Counted from the first letter of the stretch, positions 18,550 through 29,519 are shown. The stretch is DNA of 64,000 nt from Senegalia massiliensis (GCF_900626135.1 NZ_LR130785.1:1707241-1771240), one strand, 5' to 3'. The notes: generated by a model from the sequence alone, not told the origin. Numbers and translations are program-made.

Positions 18550-19170
18550 ATGTATGAAGAGTTAACGTCAAAGCAAAGTAATATACTTAAATTTATAAAA
18601 AAAGAAATTTTACAAAAGGGTTATCCCCCTTCAGTTAGAGAAATATGTAAAGCAGTAGGATTAAAGTCAACATCAACTGTACATGGGCATTTATCTAGAT
18701 TAGAAAAAAAGGGCTATATAAGAAGAGATGCTACAAAACCTAGAGCAATTGAAATTTTAGACAGCAATAATGAAAATATTTTTAGTAGAAAAGAGATCGC
18801 AGAGGTTCCCATTATAGGAAAAGTTACAGCAGGTTTACCAATACTAGCAACAGAAAACATTGAAGATACCTTTCCTTTACCTGTTGATATCGTAAACAAT
18901 GATACTGTTTTTATGCTTTCTGTAAGTGGTGAAAGTATGAAAGATGCAGGGATTTTAGACGGTGATTATGTTTTAGTTAAACAACAAAACACTGCTGAAA
19001 ATGGAGACATGATAGTTGCATTAATAGATGATGAAGCTACTGTTAAAAGATATTTTGTAGAAAAAGATCATATAAGACTTCAACCAGAAAACGCCTCTAT
19101 GGAACCAATTATAGTAACTGATATTAAAATTTTAGGAAAAATAAAAGGTGTATTTAGAACAATAGATTAA
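18550..19170 (+). CDS. lexA: SOS repressor LexA
   Basis: A 206-residue repressor. An N-terminal winged helix ([23 protein letters not shown]) binds the SOS boxes; the C-terminal S24 peptidase domain performs RecA-stimulated self-cleavage. The scissile Ala94-Gly95, nucleophile Ser129 (SGESM) and Lys166 (ATVKRYF) are all present. The ATG at 18550 sits 7 bases after GAGGTG; an in-frame GTG at 18541 overlaps that ribosome site and is unlikely. It probably controls at least recA, yneA and itself in this window. Confidence 0.96.
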   Translation: MYEELTSKQSNILKFIKKEILQKGYPPSVREICKAVGLKSTSTVHGHLSRLEKKGYIRRDATKPRAIEILDSNNENIFSRKEIAEVPIIGKVTAGLPILATENIEDTFPLPVDIVNNDTVFMLSVSGESMKDAGILDGDYVLVKQQNTAENGDMIVALIDDEATVKRYFVEKDHIRLQPENASMEPIIVTDIKILGKIKGVFRTID

Positions 19171-19189
19171 AGGCCCTAAGGCCTTTTTT
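19169..19189 (+). terminator. Terminator after lexA
   Basis: AAAGGCC-CTAA-GGCCTTT stem followed by a T-run, overlapping the lexA stop. Confidence 0.88.
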
Positions 19190-19190
19190 A

Positions 19191-20477
19191 TTATAAAAAT
19201 TTCTTATTATAAAATTTAGATAAAATTTCAATCAATGCATATTTGCTATGGTAATAATTTAGCCCCCCTTGGAAATAAACTATGTAAGGTTCCCTTATAG
19301 GAGCATCTGCACTTAATTCTATTGAAGAACCTTCTATAAAAGCTCCAGATGCCATAATTACTGGATCATCATATCCAGGCATCCCCCATGGTTCTGGAAT
19401 CACATGAGAGTCAACAGGTGAAGAAGATTGAATAGATTTGCAAAATTCAATAACTTTTTCTTTACTTTTCATTTTTATAGCTTGTATTATATCCCCCCTA
19501 TTATCTTCTACTTTAGGTGTTATTTCATACCCTAAATCTTTAAAAACTTGTGCAAAAAGCAATGCACTTTTTAAAGATTCTTTTACAATCATAGGTGCTA
19601 AAAATAACCCTTGTAAAGTACTTCTTGTAGTTCCAAAAGTAAGACCGCAATCCTTACCAATTCCTGGAGCTGTAAGTCTATTGGAAATTCTTTTAACTAG
19701 ATCTTTTTTACCTACTATATAACCACCAGTCAATGCCAATCCACCACCAGGATTTTTAATTAAAGATCCTGCCATTATATCTGCTCCAACATATGTCGGT
19801 TCATATACATCCACAAATTCACCATAACAGTTATCTATCATGCAAATAATATCTTCTCTAACTAGTTTTATTTTTTTTATTACTTCTTTTATTTCCGCTA
19901 TAGATAATGCCCTTCTAAAGCTATATCCAGTAGATCTTTGAATTAATATAACTTTAGTATTAGATGTTATACTATTGATTAAAGATGATGTATCTATTGT
20001 ATTGTCTGGTTTTAATTTAACTTCTTTATATTTAATACCTTTTTCTAATAATGTTCCAGGTTCACTTCCCTTTACTCCAATAACCTTTAATAAAGTTTCA
20101 TAAGGGCTACCTGCTGCTGAGATTAATTTATCTCCTGATGATAATAATGCTGATAATGTTAAATATAGAGCATGAGTCCCTGAAACTATAGTAGGTCTAA
20201 CTAAAGCATCTTCTGTAGAGAATACTCTCTTATAAATAGATTCTACTTTATCTCTCCCTATATCACCATAACCATAACCAGTAGTCCAATTAAAATTTGT
20301 TGCATCTAATCTCTCTTCTCTCATTGCATCTAATACCTTAATTTGATTATATTCACTATTATTCTCAATTTCTTGAAATCTATCTTTTAGTTTCTCTTCT
20401 GCTTCCGTAATTTTTTTAATTACTTTATCATTAATGCCTTTTTGTTTACATAATAAGTTTATTGTAAATTCATTCAC
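19191..20477 (-). CDS. ynbB: Methionine gamma-lyase-family PLP protein (YnbB-like)
   Basis: A 428-residue fold-type I PLP protein of the family often named aluminium-resistance protein. FNWTTGYGYGDIGRD near the N-terminus, VSGTHALYL, DNCYGEFV, and the GSLIKNPGGGLALTGGY lysine region are diagnostic. Probable C-S lyase; substrate unknown. The start is GTG at 20477, with GAAGGA six bases upstream; a TTG at 20507 lies in the preceding terminator and is rejected. The miaA-hfq-ynbB order is common in clostridia. Confidence 0.88.
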   Translation of the reverse strand: MNEFTINLLCKQKGINDKVIKKITEAEEKLKDRFQEIENNSEYNQIKVLDAMREERLDATNFNWTTGYGYGDIGRDKVESIYKRVFSTEDALVRPTIVSGTHALYLTLSALLSSGDKLISAAGSPYETLLKVIGVKGSEPGTLLEKGIKYKEVKLKPDNTIDTSSLINSITSNTKVILIQRSTGYSFRRALSIAEIKEVIKKIKLVREDIICMIDNCYGEFVDVYEPTYVGADIMAGSLIKNPGGGLALTGGYIVGKKDLVKRISNRLTAPGIGKDCGLTFGTTRSTLQGLFLAPMIVKESLKSALLFAQVFKDLGYEITPKVEDNRGDIIQAIKMKSKEKVIEFCKSIQSSSPVDSHVIPEPWGMPGYDDPVIMASGAFIEGSSIELSADAPIREPYIVYFQGGLNYYHSKYALIEILSKFYNKKFL

Positions 20478-20496
20478 TTGTTTTCCTTCTTTCGTT

Positions 20497-20547
20497 ATTA
20501 AGGACAAAAAGTATTTTCTATTTAAAAGAATACTTTTTGTCCTTAAT
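20497..20547 (-). terminator. Terminator after hfq
   Basis: Perfect 19-bp arms (ATTAAGGACAAAAAGTATT and complement) around a 13-base loop, beginning two bases after the hfq stop on the minus strand. Confidence 0.85.
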
Positions 20548-20548
20548 A

Positions 20549-20773
20549 TTATTTTTCTGTTAAATCTATATTTTTAGCAGGAATCATAGTAGATATTGCA
20601 TGCTTGTAAATCATATTTTGATTCCCTTCATTTTCTAATGAAATAGTATAATTATCAAAACCTCTTACTAATCCTTTCAACTGAAAGCCATTCATTAAAT
20701 ATATAGTAACAGGAATTTCTGCTCTTCTCAACTTATTTAAAAATATATCCTGTAAATTAATATTGCTTTTCAT
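20549..20773 (-). CDS. hfq: RNA chaperone Hfq
   Basis: A 74-residue Sm-like protein forming a hexameric ring that binds small RNAs. Sm1 ([20 protein letters not shown]) and Sm2 ([11 protein letters not shown]) motifs are clear. The short C-terminal tail is typical of Firmicutes. It starts two bases after miaA, with GGGGGTG upstream, a conserved miaA-hfq pair. Confidence 0.96.
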   Translation of the reverse strand: MKSNINLQDIFLNKLRRAEIPVTIYLMNGFQLKGLVRGFDNYTISLENEGNQNMIYKHAISTMIPAKNIDLTEK

Positions 20774-20775
20774 TA

Positions 20776-21720
20776 TTATTCACCCCCTAATTTATCGTTT
20801 ATTATAGAAGTCATTTTTTCGACTAAGCCTTCTTCCTTTTCAAAATCCCCCTTATTAAACCATATAATTCTATCATCCCTTCTAAACCAAGTAAGTTGTC
20901 TTTTTGCAAATCTTCTGGTATCTCTTTTTAATAGCTCTATAGCTTTTTCTAAGCTGTAACTTCCCTCTAGATAACCTATAATTTCTTTATACCCTAATCC
21001 TTGCATAGATACTAAAGATTTTTCATATCCTTTATCTAATAAATCTTTGACTTCATCTACAAGCCCTTCTTTTATCATCATATCAACTCTTAAATTTATT
21101 CTTTCATAAAGTTTTTCTCTATCCATATATAATCCTAAAATTATTAAATTGAAATCAGGATTAGGTTTTCTAAAATTATTATAGCCTTCACTCATAGGTT
21201 TACCTGTTTCATAATAAATTTCAAGAGCTCTAACAATTCTTTTAGTATCATTTTCATGAATTCTATTATATGATTTTTCATCTACTTCTTTAAGTAGATT
21301 ATGAATATATTTATTTCCATATTTATCAGCTAAAGCATAATATTTATCTCTTAGCTCTTGATTTGAAATGGCATTTGTAAAATCTAAATCATAGACTAAT
21401 GAATTTATATACAAACCAGTACCTCCAACCACAAGAGGCAATTTATCTTTACTATAAATATCATCAATATAAGAGTAAGCATTATCCTTAAAATCAGATA
21501 CACTATATTCTTGATCAGGATATACCTCATCTATCATGTAATGATTAATTAAATCCATTTCACATTTATTAATTTTGGCAGTGCCAATATTCATGTATTT
21601 ATATATTTGCATAGAATCTGCTGATATTATTTCTGCATTTATTTCTTTAGCTAATTTAATAGATACTGAAGTTTTTCCAGAAGCTGTAGGGCCAATTAAA
21701 AGTATTAAATCTCTCTTCAT
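20776..21720 (-). CDS. miaA: tRNA dimethylallyltransferase MiaA
   Basis: A 314-residue enzyme adding the dimethylallyl group to A37 of tRNAs reading UNN codons. P-loop [11 protein letters not shown] near the N-terminus, [27 protein letters not shown], and the C-terminal [12 protein letters not shown] are family marks. Its product is the substrate of MiaB, encoded in the same strand block at 26626. A good AAGGAGG site precedes the ATG, 15 bases from mutL. Confidence 0.96.
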   Translation of the reverse strand: MKRDLILLIGPTASGKTSVSIKLAKEINAEIISADSMQIYKYMNIGTAKINKCEMDLINHYMIDEVYPDQEYSVSDFKDNAYSYIDDIYSKDKLPLVVGGTGLYINSLVYDLDFTNAISNQELRDKYYALADKYGNKYIHNLLKEVDEKSYNRIHENDTKRIVRALEIYYETGKPMSEGYNNFRKPNPDFNLIILGLYMDREKLYERINLRVDMMIKEGLVDEVKDLLDKGYEKSLVSMQGLGYKEIIGYLEGSYSLEKAIELLKRDTRRFAKRQLTWFRRDDRIIWFNKGDFEKEEGLVEKMTSIINDKLGGE

Positions 21721-21735
21721 TAAATCCTCCTTAAA

Positions 21736-23559
21736 TCACTGTATTCTTTTAAACATTTTTTCAATTTCATATTTAGTTATTTTAATAGTAATAGGTCTTC
21801 CATGAGGACAAGTAAAAGGGTTTTCACATTTTTTCAAATCATTCATTAAACTTTTTATCTCAATATGTCCCATAGAATCTCCTGCTTTTATAGCATTTGT
21901 ACAGGACATTTTGATTATCTTTTCTGCTCTCAAATCATATCTATTGCTTATATTTTCATTTAAATTATCTAATATATCCATAAATAAATTATTATTATCT
22001 GGAAGACCAAATAACATTGGAACTCCTCTTATAGAGATACTATTTCTCCCAAAATCTTCAATATCAAATCCTAATGCATTAAAAAGTTCTATATTATTTA
22101 ATATTAATTCATAGTCATAGTGATTTAAATTAATTGTTCTTGGTACAATCAATGGTTGAATAACAACACTCTCTTTTTCATATTGTAATCTAAACTTTTC
22201 ATACATTATCCTCTCATGAGCAGCATGTTGGTCTATCATATACATAGTATTACTAATACTATCTTCTCCAATTATATAAGTATTAAAAACTCTACCTATA
22301 ATATTTAGTTCTGGAAAAACTCTGGAAGAATCATTATTTTGTATTGACTTTTTATTTTCTCTTACTGAAGATCTATCCAACGTTTCTATTTTATCTTCTT
22401 TTACAAAATTTATTTGTTCAATATCTTCAACTTCATACTCTTTTTTAAATAAAGGTTTATTATAATTGTTATTGTTTGTTTCAGTATTTTTAGGTTTCTC
22501 ATCTACAATATCAATAATTTCTTCAGTTTTTTGTTTGTTTTTATTATCTAAAGTAATATTAGGAACTAAATTAAATTCGAATAGTCTGTTTTTTACTATA
22601 TCAGTAATCTTAGGAATTAATTTCAAATCATCATTAAATCTTATTTCAACTTTAGACGGATGAACATTCACATCAATATTCTTAGGATCAACTTTTATAT
22701 ATAAATATACAACAGGGTATCTATTAATAGTAATTAAAGTTTTATAAGCCTCTTCTATAGCTTTAGATAATAGTTTACTATTTACATATCTCCCATTAAC
22801 AAAAAACAATTCATAATTTCTATTCCCTCTATTAAATAATGGTTTAGATATGTAACCATCTATAGAAAATAAGTCACTTGAATAGTTTATTGAAATTAAA
22901 GATTCAGTATGTTCTTTTCCATATATACTAAAAATCGTGGATTTTAAATCTCCATTGCCAGGTGTTTTAATCATATTTTTATTATCTTTTATATAATTAA
23001 AGGATATATCTGTATTAGATAATGCTAGCTTATTAATTATATTTGTTATATTAGCAGATTCAGCAGAATCAGATTTTAAGAATTTTTTTCTTACAGGAGT
23101 ATTATAAAATATATTCCTAACTATAATAGTGGTTCCCTTAGGAGCACCAACCTCACTTTCCTGCTGCAGTACACCTCCATGTATTTCTACCATTATGCCA
23201 GTTTCTTCATCAATAGTTTTACTTATTAATTCAACCATAGAAATTGAAGAAATACTTGCGAGAGCTTCACCTCTAAATCCTAAAGAATGTATCTTTAATA
23301 AATCTTCTGATTTAGATATTTTACTTGTAGAATGTCTTAAAAAAGCTAATTGTATATCATCTTTATATATGCCATCTCCATCATCTGTAATTCTAATGTA
23401 ATTTTTACCACCATCTTTTATTTCAATAGTTATATTTCTAGCATTAGCATCTATGGAATTTTCTATTAATTCTTTAACTATAGAAGAAGGTCTTTCAATG
23501 ACCTCTCCTGCTGCTATTTTATTTATTGTATTATCATCTAAAACATTAATCTTTTTCAC
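21736..23559 (-). CDS. mutL: DNA mismatch repair protein MutL
   Basis: A 607-residue GHKL ATPase that links MutS to strand incision. N-terminal motifs: ELIENSIDA, ITDDGDGI, GFRGEALASISS. The C-terminal region has DQHAAHERIMYE, the endonuclease metal motif, plus CPHGRP, so this is the nicking type found in bacteria without MutH. The GTG at 23559 has AGGTGG at 8 bases; a GTG four codons upstream overlaps that site. It begins 12 bases after mutS. Confidence 0.95.
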   Translation of the reverse strand: MKKINVLDDNTINKIAAGEVIERPSSIVKELIENSIDANARNITIEIKDGGKNYIRITDDGDGIYKDDIQLAFLRHSTSKISKSEDLLKIHSLGFRGEALASISSISMVELISKTIDEETGIMVEIHGGVLQQESEVGAPKGTTIIVRNIFYNTPVRKKFLKSDSAESANITNIINKLALSNTDISFNYIKDNKNMIKTPGNGDLKSTIFSIYGKEHTESLISINYSSDLFSIDGYISKPLFNRGNRNYELFFVNGRYVNSKLLSKAIEEAYKTLITINRYPVVYLYIKVDPKNIDVNVHPSKVEIRFNDDLKLIPKITDIVKNRLFEFNLVPNITLDNKNKQKTEEIIDIVDEKPKNTETNNNNYNKPLFKKEYEVEDIEQINFVKEDKIETLDRSSVRENKKSIQNNDSSRVFPELNIIGRVFNTYIIGEDSISNTMYMIDQHAAHERIMYEKFRLQYEKESVVIQPLIVPRTINLNHYDYELILNNIELFNALGFDIEDFGRNSISIRGVPMLFGLPDNNNLFMDILDNLNENISNRYDLRAEKIIKMSCTNAIKAGDSMGHIEIKSLMNDLKKCENPFTCPHGRPITIKITKYEIEKMFKRIQ

Positions 23560-23571
23560 AGTATAAACCAC

Positions 23572-26202
23572 CTAAATTTCTTTAGTTTTATCAATTAGTT
23601 CATTTAATAAATTCATTGATTCCAAAGGAGTTAAATTAATTAGATCTATATTTTTTATCAATTCTATTATTTCATTTTCTTTCATCTTAAATATATCAAT
23701 TTGATTTTCTGATTTATTTTCTTTTATATCTACATTTGAAGAAATATTATTACTATAATTTATATCATTTTCTTCTAAATCTCTTAATATATTTTTTGCT
23801 CTAGAAGTTACTTCTGAAGGAACACCTGCTAAATTTGCTACTTCTATTCCATAACTCTTATCAGCTTCTCCCCTTACCACTTTTCTTAAAAAGATAATAT
23901 CTTCACCAGATTCTTTAACTGTTATTTTATAATTTTTTATACCCTCTATTTTTCCCTCTAATTCAGTCAATTCATGATAATGGGTAGAGAAAAGAGTTTT
24001 AGCTCCAATCTTAGTTTTATCACTTATATATTCAATAACAGCCCACGCAATACTAAGTCCATCGTAAGTACTTGTTCCTCTACCTATTTCATCTAATATT
24101 ATTAAACTGTTTTTAGAACTATTATTTAAAATATTTGCAACTTCATTCATTTCAACCATAAAAGTACTTTGTCCTTGTGATAAATCATCACTAGCTCCAA
24201 CTCTAGTAAATATCCTATCTGCCAAACAAATATCTGCATACTCAGCAGGGACAAAGCTTCCGATTTGTGCCATCAAAGTTATAATAGCTACTTGTCTCAT
24301 ATAAGTAGATTTACCCGCCATATTAGGTCCAGTAATAATATTTAATCTATTGTCTTCATTATCTAAAAAAGTATCATTCGGAATAAACATTTCATTCTTT
24401 AATACCTTTTCAACTACAGGATGTCTCCCTTTTTTTATATTAATAACCCTTTGTGAATTTATTTTGGGTTTAATATAATTGTTTTTATAAGAAACCAGAG
24501 ACAATGAATTTAAGCAATCAATTGTAGCAATTATTTTAGCAGTAGACTGCATTCTTTCAATCTTACCTTTTAATTTATCTCTTATTTCAACAAATATATT
24601 ATACTCTAATATTACACTTTTCTCTTCAGCTCCAAGTATTTTTGATTCCATTTCTTTTAACTCAGGTGTAATATATCTTTCCGAATTAGATAAAGTTTGT
24701 TTTCTTATATAATTGTCTGGTACTAATTTTATATTAGATTTTCTCACTTCAATATAGTACCCAAAAACTTTATTAAAACCTATTTTCAAGCTTTTTATTC
24801 CTGTTCTATTCTTTTCATTAGCTTCAAGCTTGTTTAACCAATTTTTCCCTTCAATTGAAGCATTAAGTAACTCATCTAATTTTTCATCATAATTCTTTTT
24901 AATTATTCCACCTTCACGAGTTTGTATAGGAGGATCTTCTACAATAGCTTCATGAATAAGTGCATGTACATCTTCTAATAAATCAATATCACCAGCAAGT
25001 TGTTTTAAAAACTCAGACTTTGAATTAATTAGCAACTCTTTTATATCAGGCAATATTTTAATAGAATTTTTAAGAGCTATTAAGTCCCTAGCGTTACAAC
25101 TTCCATAAACTATTTTCCCAATAAGTCTTTCAATATCATAGACTTTATTTAATTTTTGTTTTATCTCATCCATTAATATGATATCTTCATACAAATTTTC
25201 TATTGCATTTAAACGTTTTTGTATTAAGTCTATATTTAACAAAGGTTCCTCTAACCATTTTCTTAACATTCTTGCTCCCATAGCAGTAGATGTTTTATCT
25301 AAAATCCAAAGCAAGGATCCTTTTTTAGTCTTATCTCTTATAGTTTCAGTAATTTCTAAATTTTTTCTTGTATTTATATCTATCAACATAAAGTTTTCTA
25401 TATTATACTTATATATATTATTAATATGACTTAAGGAATTTTTCTGAGTTTCATTTAAATAACTTAATAAGGAACCAACGCTTTTTATTGAGTAATTATC
25501 ATTTGATATCCCAAAACCTTCTAAATTTAAAATGTTAAAATGTCTTTTTATTATCTTTTTATTTTCTTCAATATTAAATAACCAATCATCAGTTTTATCA
25601 ATAACAATATCTATCTTCTTTTCTATTTCATCAGATATTTTATTTTCAAATATATATTTATTTGCAATTATTTCTTTTGGTTTTATTTTTGCCAACTCAT
25701 CTATTAAAGCTTTAAAACCCTCTTTAGAATTATTAGTAACTTTTTGAGTAGTATAAAACTCTCCAGTAGTTATATCTGCATAAGAAATACCAACTCCATT
25801 TTGATCCATGAATATACTTGATAAATAATTGTTATTTTTCTCATCTAACATTTTAGTATCTGTTACAGTACCTCTAGATATTATTCTAACAACATCTCTC
25901 TTAACTATACCTTTTGCTTCATTTGGGTTCTCTATCTGCTCACAAATAGCAACTTTATATCCTTTATCTACTAATTTGGATATATAACTATCAGCAGAAT
26001 GAAATGGAACTCCACACATAGGAGCTTTTTCTTTTTGACCACATTCTCTTCCAGTTAATGTTATTTCAAGTTCTTTTGATGCTATAAGAGCATCATCAAA
26101 AAACATTTCATAAAAATCTCCTAGTCGGAAAAATAATATGGAGTCTTTATTTCTATTTTTAATTTTCATATATTGTTCCATCATAGGTGTTAACTTTGAC
26201 AC
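23572..26202 (-). CDS. mutS: DNA mismatch repair protein MutS
   Basis: An 876-residue mismatch sensor. The N-terminal RLGDFYEMF holds the mismatch-wedging Phe-X-Glu. The ATPase domain has Walker A GPNMAGKST near 620, ILDEIGRGTSTYDGLS (Walker B and D-loop), and STHYHELT. A short C-terminal tail fits clamp/tetramer regions. It forms an operon with mutL, miaA and hfq. AGGAGG is present before the ATG. The gap to ricA holds that gene's terminator, so mutS must have its own promoter or rely on read-through. Confidence 0.97.
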   Translation of the reverse strand: MSKLTPMMEQYMKIKNRNKDSILFFRLGDFYEMFFDDALIASKELEITLTGRECGQKEKAPMCGVPFHSADSYISKLVDKGYKVAICEQIENPNEAKGIVKRDVVRIISRGTVTDTKMLDEKNNNYLSSIFMDQNGVGISYADITTGEFYTTQKVTNNSKEGFKALIDELAKIKPKEIIANKYIFENKISDEIEKKIDIVIDKTDDWLFNIEENKKIIKRHFNILNLEGFGISNDNYSIKSVGSLLSYLNETQKNSLSHINNIYKYNIENFMLIDINTRKNLEITETIRDKTKKGSLLWILDKTSTAMGARMLRKWLEEPLLNIDLIQKRLNAIENLYEDIILMDEIKQKLNKVYDIERLIGKIVYGSCNARDLIALKNSIKILPDIKELLINSKSEFLKQLAGDIDLLEDVHALIHEAIVEDPPIQTREGGIIKKNYDEKLDELLNASIEGKNWLNKLEANEKNRTGIKSLKIGFNKVFGYYIEVRKSNIKLVPDNYIRKQTLSNSERYITPELKEMESKILGAEEKSVILEYNIFVEIRDKLKGKIERMQSTAKIIATIDCLNSLSLVSYKNNYIKPKINSQRVINIKKGRHPVVEKVLKNEMFIPNDTFLDNEDNRLNIITGPNMAGKSTYMRQVAIITLMAQIGSFVPAEYADICLADRIFTRVGASDDLSQGQSTFMVEMNEVANILNNSSKNSLIILDEIGRGTSTYDGLSIAWAVIEYISDKTKIGAKTLFSTHYHELTELEGKIEGIKNYKITVKESGEDIIFLRKVVRGEADKSYGIEVANLAGVPSEVTSRAKNILRDLEENDINYSNNISSNVDIKENKSENQIDIFKMKENEIIELIKNIDLINLTPLESMNLLNELIDKTKEI

Positions 26203-26224
26203 ATAATTCCCTCCTAGTAAAACT

Positions 26225-26263
26225 AAAATAAATAGACTAAGATGTACTTAGTCTATTTATTTT
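26225..26263 (-). terminator. Terminator after the ricA-like gene
   Basis: A perfect 17-bp stem (AAAATAAATAGACTAAG and complement) with loop ATGTA, immediately after the ricA-like stop on the minus strand. Confidence 0.88.
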
Positions 26264-26264
26264 A

Positions 26265-26642
26265 TCATTTTTTACAACCATTACATCCCTTGCTATTACT
26301 TATACCCGTATAGTACTCTAATATATTATCAACGTTTTTTATCGTTTTTTCAACTTTAGATTTGCATTTAATGTAATTTGTATATTTCTTTTCTTTTAAA
26401 AGTTTTTTATTTAATTCCTTAATTTCTAAGCTAATATTTTTTATATCTGTTTCTTGTCCCTCTATTAATAAGTTATTATATAACTTTGTTTTTTCATCTA
26501 ATTTAGCTTTTAATTTCATAGTATTACTATCATTATAGTATTCTTCTTGTGATTTAATATACTCTATATATTCTTCAGAATCTTGGATTGTTTTTCCTAA
26601 TTCCCTTGCAATATCTAATGTAGATTTACTCAATAATTTCAC
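26265..26642 (-). CDS. YlbF/YmcA (RicA-like) family protein
   Basis: A 125-residue helical protein of the YlbF/YmcA family. It directly follows miaB (17-base overlap), the same order as ymcB-ymcA in Bacillus, so RicA is the best match. In Bacillus the Ric proteins form an Fe-S complex that works with RNase Y in mRNA maturation; RNase Y is encoded in this window. Cysteines occur at KCKSK and in the C-terminal KGCNGCKK, possible cluster ligands. The start is GTG at 26642 or TTG at 26633; the latter has GGTG at better spacing. Confidence 0.78.
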   Translation of the reverse strand: MKLLSKSTLDIARELGKTIQDSEEYIEYIKSQEEYYNDSNTMKLKAKLDEKTKLYNNLLIEGQETDIKNISLEIKELNKKLLKEKKYTNYIKCKSKVEKTIKNVDNILEYYTGISNSKGCNGCKK

Positions 26643-27960
26643 CTTCTAGTGTCCAAGTTTTTGCAGTATTAACCTTTACATTTACTACACTTCCTATTAA
26701 GCTTTCATTACCTTCAAAGTGAATTAATTTATTAGTATCAGTTCTACCAGATAATTTAGTAGAATCATTTTTACTAATTTCTTCTACGAGTACTTTAACT
26801 TCCTTACCTATTAAGTTTTGATTTCTTTCTAAGCTTATTTCTTTTAAAACTTCTAATAATCTATTAAATCTTGTATGTTTTATATCATCAGGTATTTGGT
26901 CTTTGTCTTTAGCAGCAGGAGTACCTTCTCTAATTGAATATAAAAATGTAAAAGCTGAATCAAACTTTGAATGTTTAACTACTTCTATTGTATCTTCAAA
27001 ATCTTCTTCTGTCTCGCCTGGAAAACCAACAATAATATCTGTAGTAAGTGCTATATCAGGAATAGCTTTTCTTATTTTATCTACTAAAGTTAAATATTGT
27101 TTTTTTGTATATTTTCTATTCATCTTTTTTAATATCCTATCACTACCTGATTGAAATGGTAAGTGAAGATGATTACACACCTTATCACACTTTGTCATTG
27201 CGTCAATAAGTTCTTCAGATAAATCCTTAGGGTGAGAAGTCATAAACCTTATTCTTTCTATCCCTTCAACATCATTAAGCATATATAATAGCTCTGCAAA
27301 GCTTACTTTTTCTTCTAAATTTTTACCATATGAATTAACATTTTGTCCTAATAAGGTTATCTCCTTATATCCTTCTTCGCTTAACCTTTTAGCTTCTTTT
27401 AATATATCTTTTGGTTCTCTACTTTTTTCTCGCCCTCTAGTATAAGGAACTATACAATAAGTACAAAAATTATTACAACCATACATAATGTTAATAAAAG
27501 CCTTAAAATCATATTTTCTTTTAGTAGGTAAATCTTCTATTATTTCTTTACTATCATTCCAAACATCTACTAACATATTCATTTTTTGGTCATGATCCTC
27601 TATTAACTCTGGTAATTTATGAATGTTATGTGTTCCAAATATTATATCAACATGAGAATACTTTTCTTTTATAACTTTTCTCACACCTTTTTTTTGCATC
27701 ATACATCCACATACGCCAATTATTAGGTTTGGATTTTCTCTTTTTATTCTTTTTAATTCACCTAAATTACCATAAACTTTTAATTCTGCATTTTCTCTTA
27801 CTAAACATGTATTATATATTATTAAATCAGCTTCTTCCTTATCAGAAGTTGAAATATATCCTAATGATTCTAAAATTCCTTCTATTTTTTCTGAGTCATG
27901 TTCATTCATCTGACATCCCCAAGTTACTACAAGATACTTTTTTTGATTAGTATTATTCAT
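26626..27960 (-). CDS. miaB: tRNA-2-methylthio-N6-dimethylallyladenosine synthase MiaB
   Basis: A 444-residue radical-SAM methylthiotransferase acting on i6A37 made by MiaA. The three N-terminal cysteines are in [21 protein letters not shown] and GVCGCM. CX3CX2C lies in [24 protein letters not shown] domain ends the protein. It is distinct from RimO at 4563. AGGAGG lies six bases before the ATG. It is the first gene of the miaB-ricA unit. Confidence 0.96.
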   Translation of the reverse strand: MNNTNQKKYLVVTWGCQMNEHDSEKIEGILESLGYISTSDKEEADLIIYNTCLVRENAELKVYGNLGELKRIKRENPNLIIGVCGCMMQKKGVRKVIKEKYSHVDIIFGTHNIHKLPELIEDHDQKMNMLVDVWNDSKEIIEDLPTKRKYDFKAFINIMYGCNNFCTYCIVPYTRGREKSREPKDILKEAKRLSEEGYKEITLLGQNVNSYGKNLEEKVSFAELLYMLNDVEGIERIRFMTSHPKDLSEELIDAMTKCDKVCNHLHLPFQSGSDRILKKMNRKYTKKQYLTLVDKIRKAIPDIALTTDIIVGFPGETEEDFEDTIEVVKHSKFDSAFTFLYSIREGTPAAKDKDQIPDDIKHTRFNRLLEVLKEISLERNQNLIGKEVKVLVEEISKNDSTKLSGRTDTNKLIHFEGNESLIGSVVNVKVNTAKTWTLEGEIIE

Positions 27961-28317
27961 GATATTTCCTCCTTACTTTTTCATTCTATATTATATCATA
28001 ACAATAAGCAATAAAAAAAGCAGTAGTTAGCAACTTTTAGCCATTGTCTTTTTTCCTTAACATTAATATTTTTCTAAAATTATTGACATTATAAAAAATA
28101 TTAAACTCTTTATAAATATAAACAATAAGTTTAAATATTTTTTACTTCCTTTTTATATTTAAACACGAACTTTTTTATGATTTTTATCTATAAGAAGAAT
28201 TTAAACACAAAATTATCAACCTATTGATTAAACTACTTTAATTTATAACATTACTATTTCAAAAATAATACATATAATATATAATTTAAAATATAAATAA
28301 CTATTGGGAGGAAAATT
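27961..28317. other. Intergenic region at the edge of the accessory island
   Basis: 357 AT-rich bases between miaB (leftward) and a rightward membrane-protein gene. A TATAAT-like element on the minus strand near 27990 suits miaB, and several TATAAT-like strings near 28275 suit the rightward gene. No gene, hairpin or repeat was recognised. Confidence 0.5.
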
Positions 28318-28851
28318 ATGAAATTGTTTCTATTAGTAATGGGGGTAATTTATCTATTGTTTGGACTTATAAGAATAAAAAATAATAATATAGTTATATC
28401 TATGAAATTAATAAAAATAATAAGTACTATACATAATCTAATAACTTCAATTTTATTTTCACTATATTATTATTTTTATGATACTTCTTCTTTTTCTAAC
28501 TATATTTTACTTTTTTTAAGCACTATATTATTTATTCTCCTGTTTATAGATCTTAAAAAATTTGATTATGCTTTTAATGATAATTATAATGAATTTAATA
28601 CTTTTGTAATATTTAATATTGATAAATCAGAGATAAAAAATTTTAAAACTAAATTTAATAAAAGATTTAAATTAGAAGAGAGAATGTATATAATGGAAAG
28701 GTCTAAAATGAATAGACTAATAATTAGAACTAATGATGAATATATATCTCAAGGACTCTATTTTATTCAAAATTCTAAAAAAATTAAAATTTCCTTGAGT
28801 AATACTTTTTTATTGTTTCTTCGGATTATATTTTTGTGGTATTCAATATAA
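28318..28851 (+). CDS. Hypothetical membrane protein
   Basis: 177 residues, not recognised. Hydrophobic segments at about 1-17, 30-50 and 60-80 are followed by a charged cytosolic-like domain (YAFNDNYNEFNTFVIF to SQGLYFIQNSKKIK) and a final hydrophobic stretch at 160-177. GGGAGG lies seven bases before the ATG. It is the only rightward gene at the left edge of the island, facing the leftward array. Confidence 0.6.
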   Translation: MKLFLLVMGVIYLLFGLIRIKNNNIVISMKLIKIISTIHNLITSILFSLYYYFYDTSSFSNYILLFLSTILFILLFIDLKKFDYAFNDNYNEFNTFVIFNIDKSEIKNFKTKFNKRFKLEERMYIMERSKMNRLIIRTNDEYISQGLYFIQNSKKIKISLSNTFLLFLRIIFLWYSI

Positions 28852-28903
28852 AGAAGTAGAATTATTTGAGATTAGATTTATCACTGTAAACAAGTCTATT
28901 GTA

Positions 28904-29152
28904 TTAAGTATTAAAAACTCCATTACCATATAACTTGCCAATAACGTAAGGAGTTATTACAAATAATAGAACAATGAGTGATTTAAAAATGTTTAGAAAA
29001 TTGAAATAGTATCCAACACTAATTAGGATAGAAGTAATGATAAGCAATAAAAGAACTTGCTTAATAGTACTAATTTTAGATAACCCCAATTCAAAAATAC
29101 TTAATGGATATATTCCAAATAATACATATAACCACGGATTTTTTCTGAACAA
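28904..29152 (-). CDS. Hypothetical small membrane protein
   Basis: 82 residues with probably three membrane helices (YVLFGIYPLSIFELG; VLLLLIITSILISVGYYF; SLIVLLFVITPYVIG). TTG start at 29152 with AGGAGG upstream at good spacing. No family recognised. It is the last gene of the leftward array. Confidence 0.6.
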   Translation of the reverse strand: MFRKNPWLYVLFGIYPLSIFELGLSKISTIKQVLLLLIITSILISVGYYFNFLNIFKSLIVLLFVITPYVIGKLYGNGVFNT

Positions 29153-29519
29153 GTTATTTCCTCCTTTTTAAAAGTAAAATTATTTATAGAGATACTTATT
29201 TATACCAAGCCTCTTGATGCTATACCCCTTATAGTAATTGATGCTTTGTCCAACCTTTATTGAGTTTTATGTTATCATAAACCGATAATCAACTTTATTA
29301 TTTATTATGAAAATATTATCTTTAAGGTTTACTTATTAAATAAAGTATTATTAACTTTCATACTCCATGATTTTACCTAATAAATAATATATTACCCACC
29401 ATTAACTTCATAACTTACTCTTATAATTAGCAACTATAAAAACACTTTAGTTTATCATAATGAATATTAAGACAAATTAGATATTATAAGTTTAAAAATT
29501 AAATCATAATATTATTAAA
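29153..29519. other. Intergenic region, no gene seen
   Basis: 367 AT-rich bases. Near 29465 the string AATGAATATTAAG resembles the B-type repeat found between other genes of the array, but it is too short to be sure. No other structure seen. Confidence 0.4.

Noticed and set aside
20478-20507. Longer YnbB start (TTG at 20507)
   Set aside because: It falls in the hfq terminator hairpin; GTG 20477 follows GAAGGA at good spacing.
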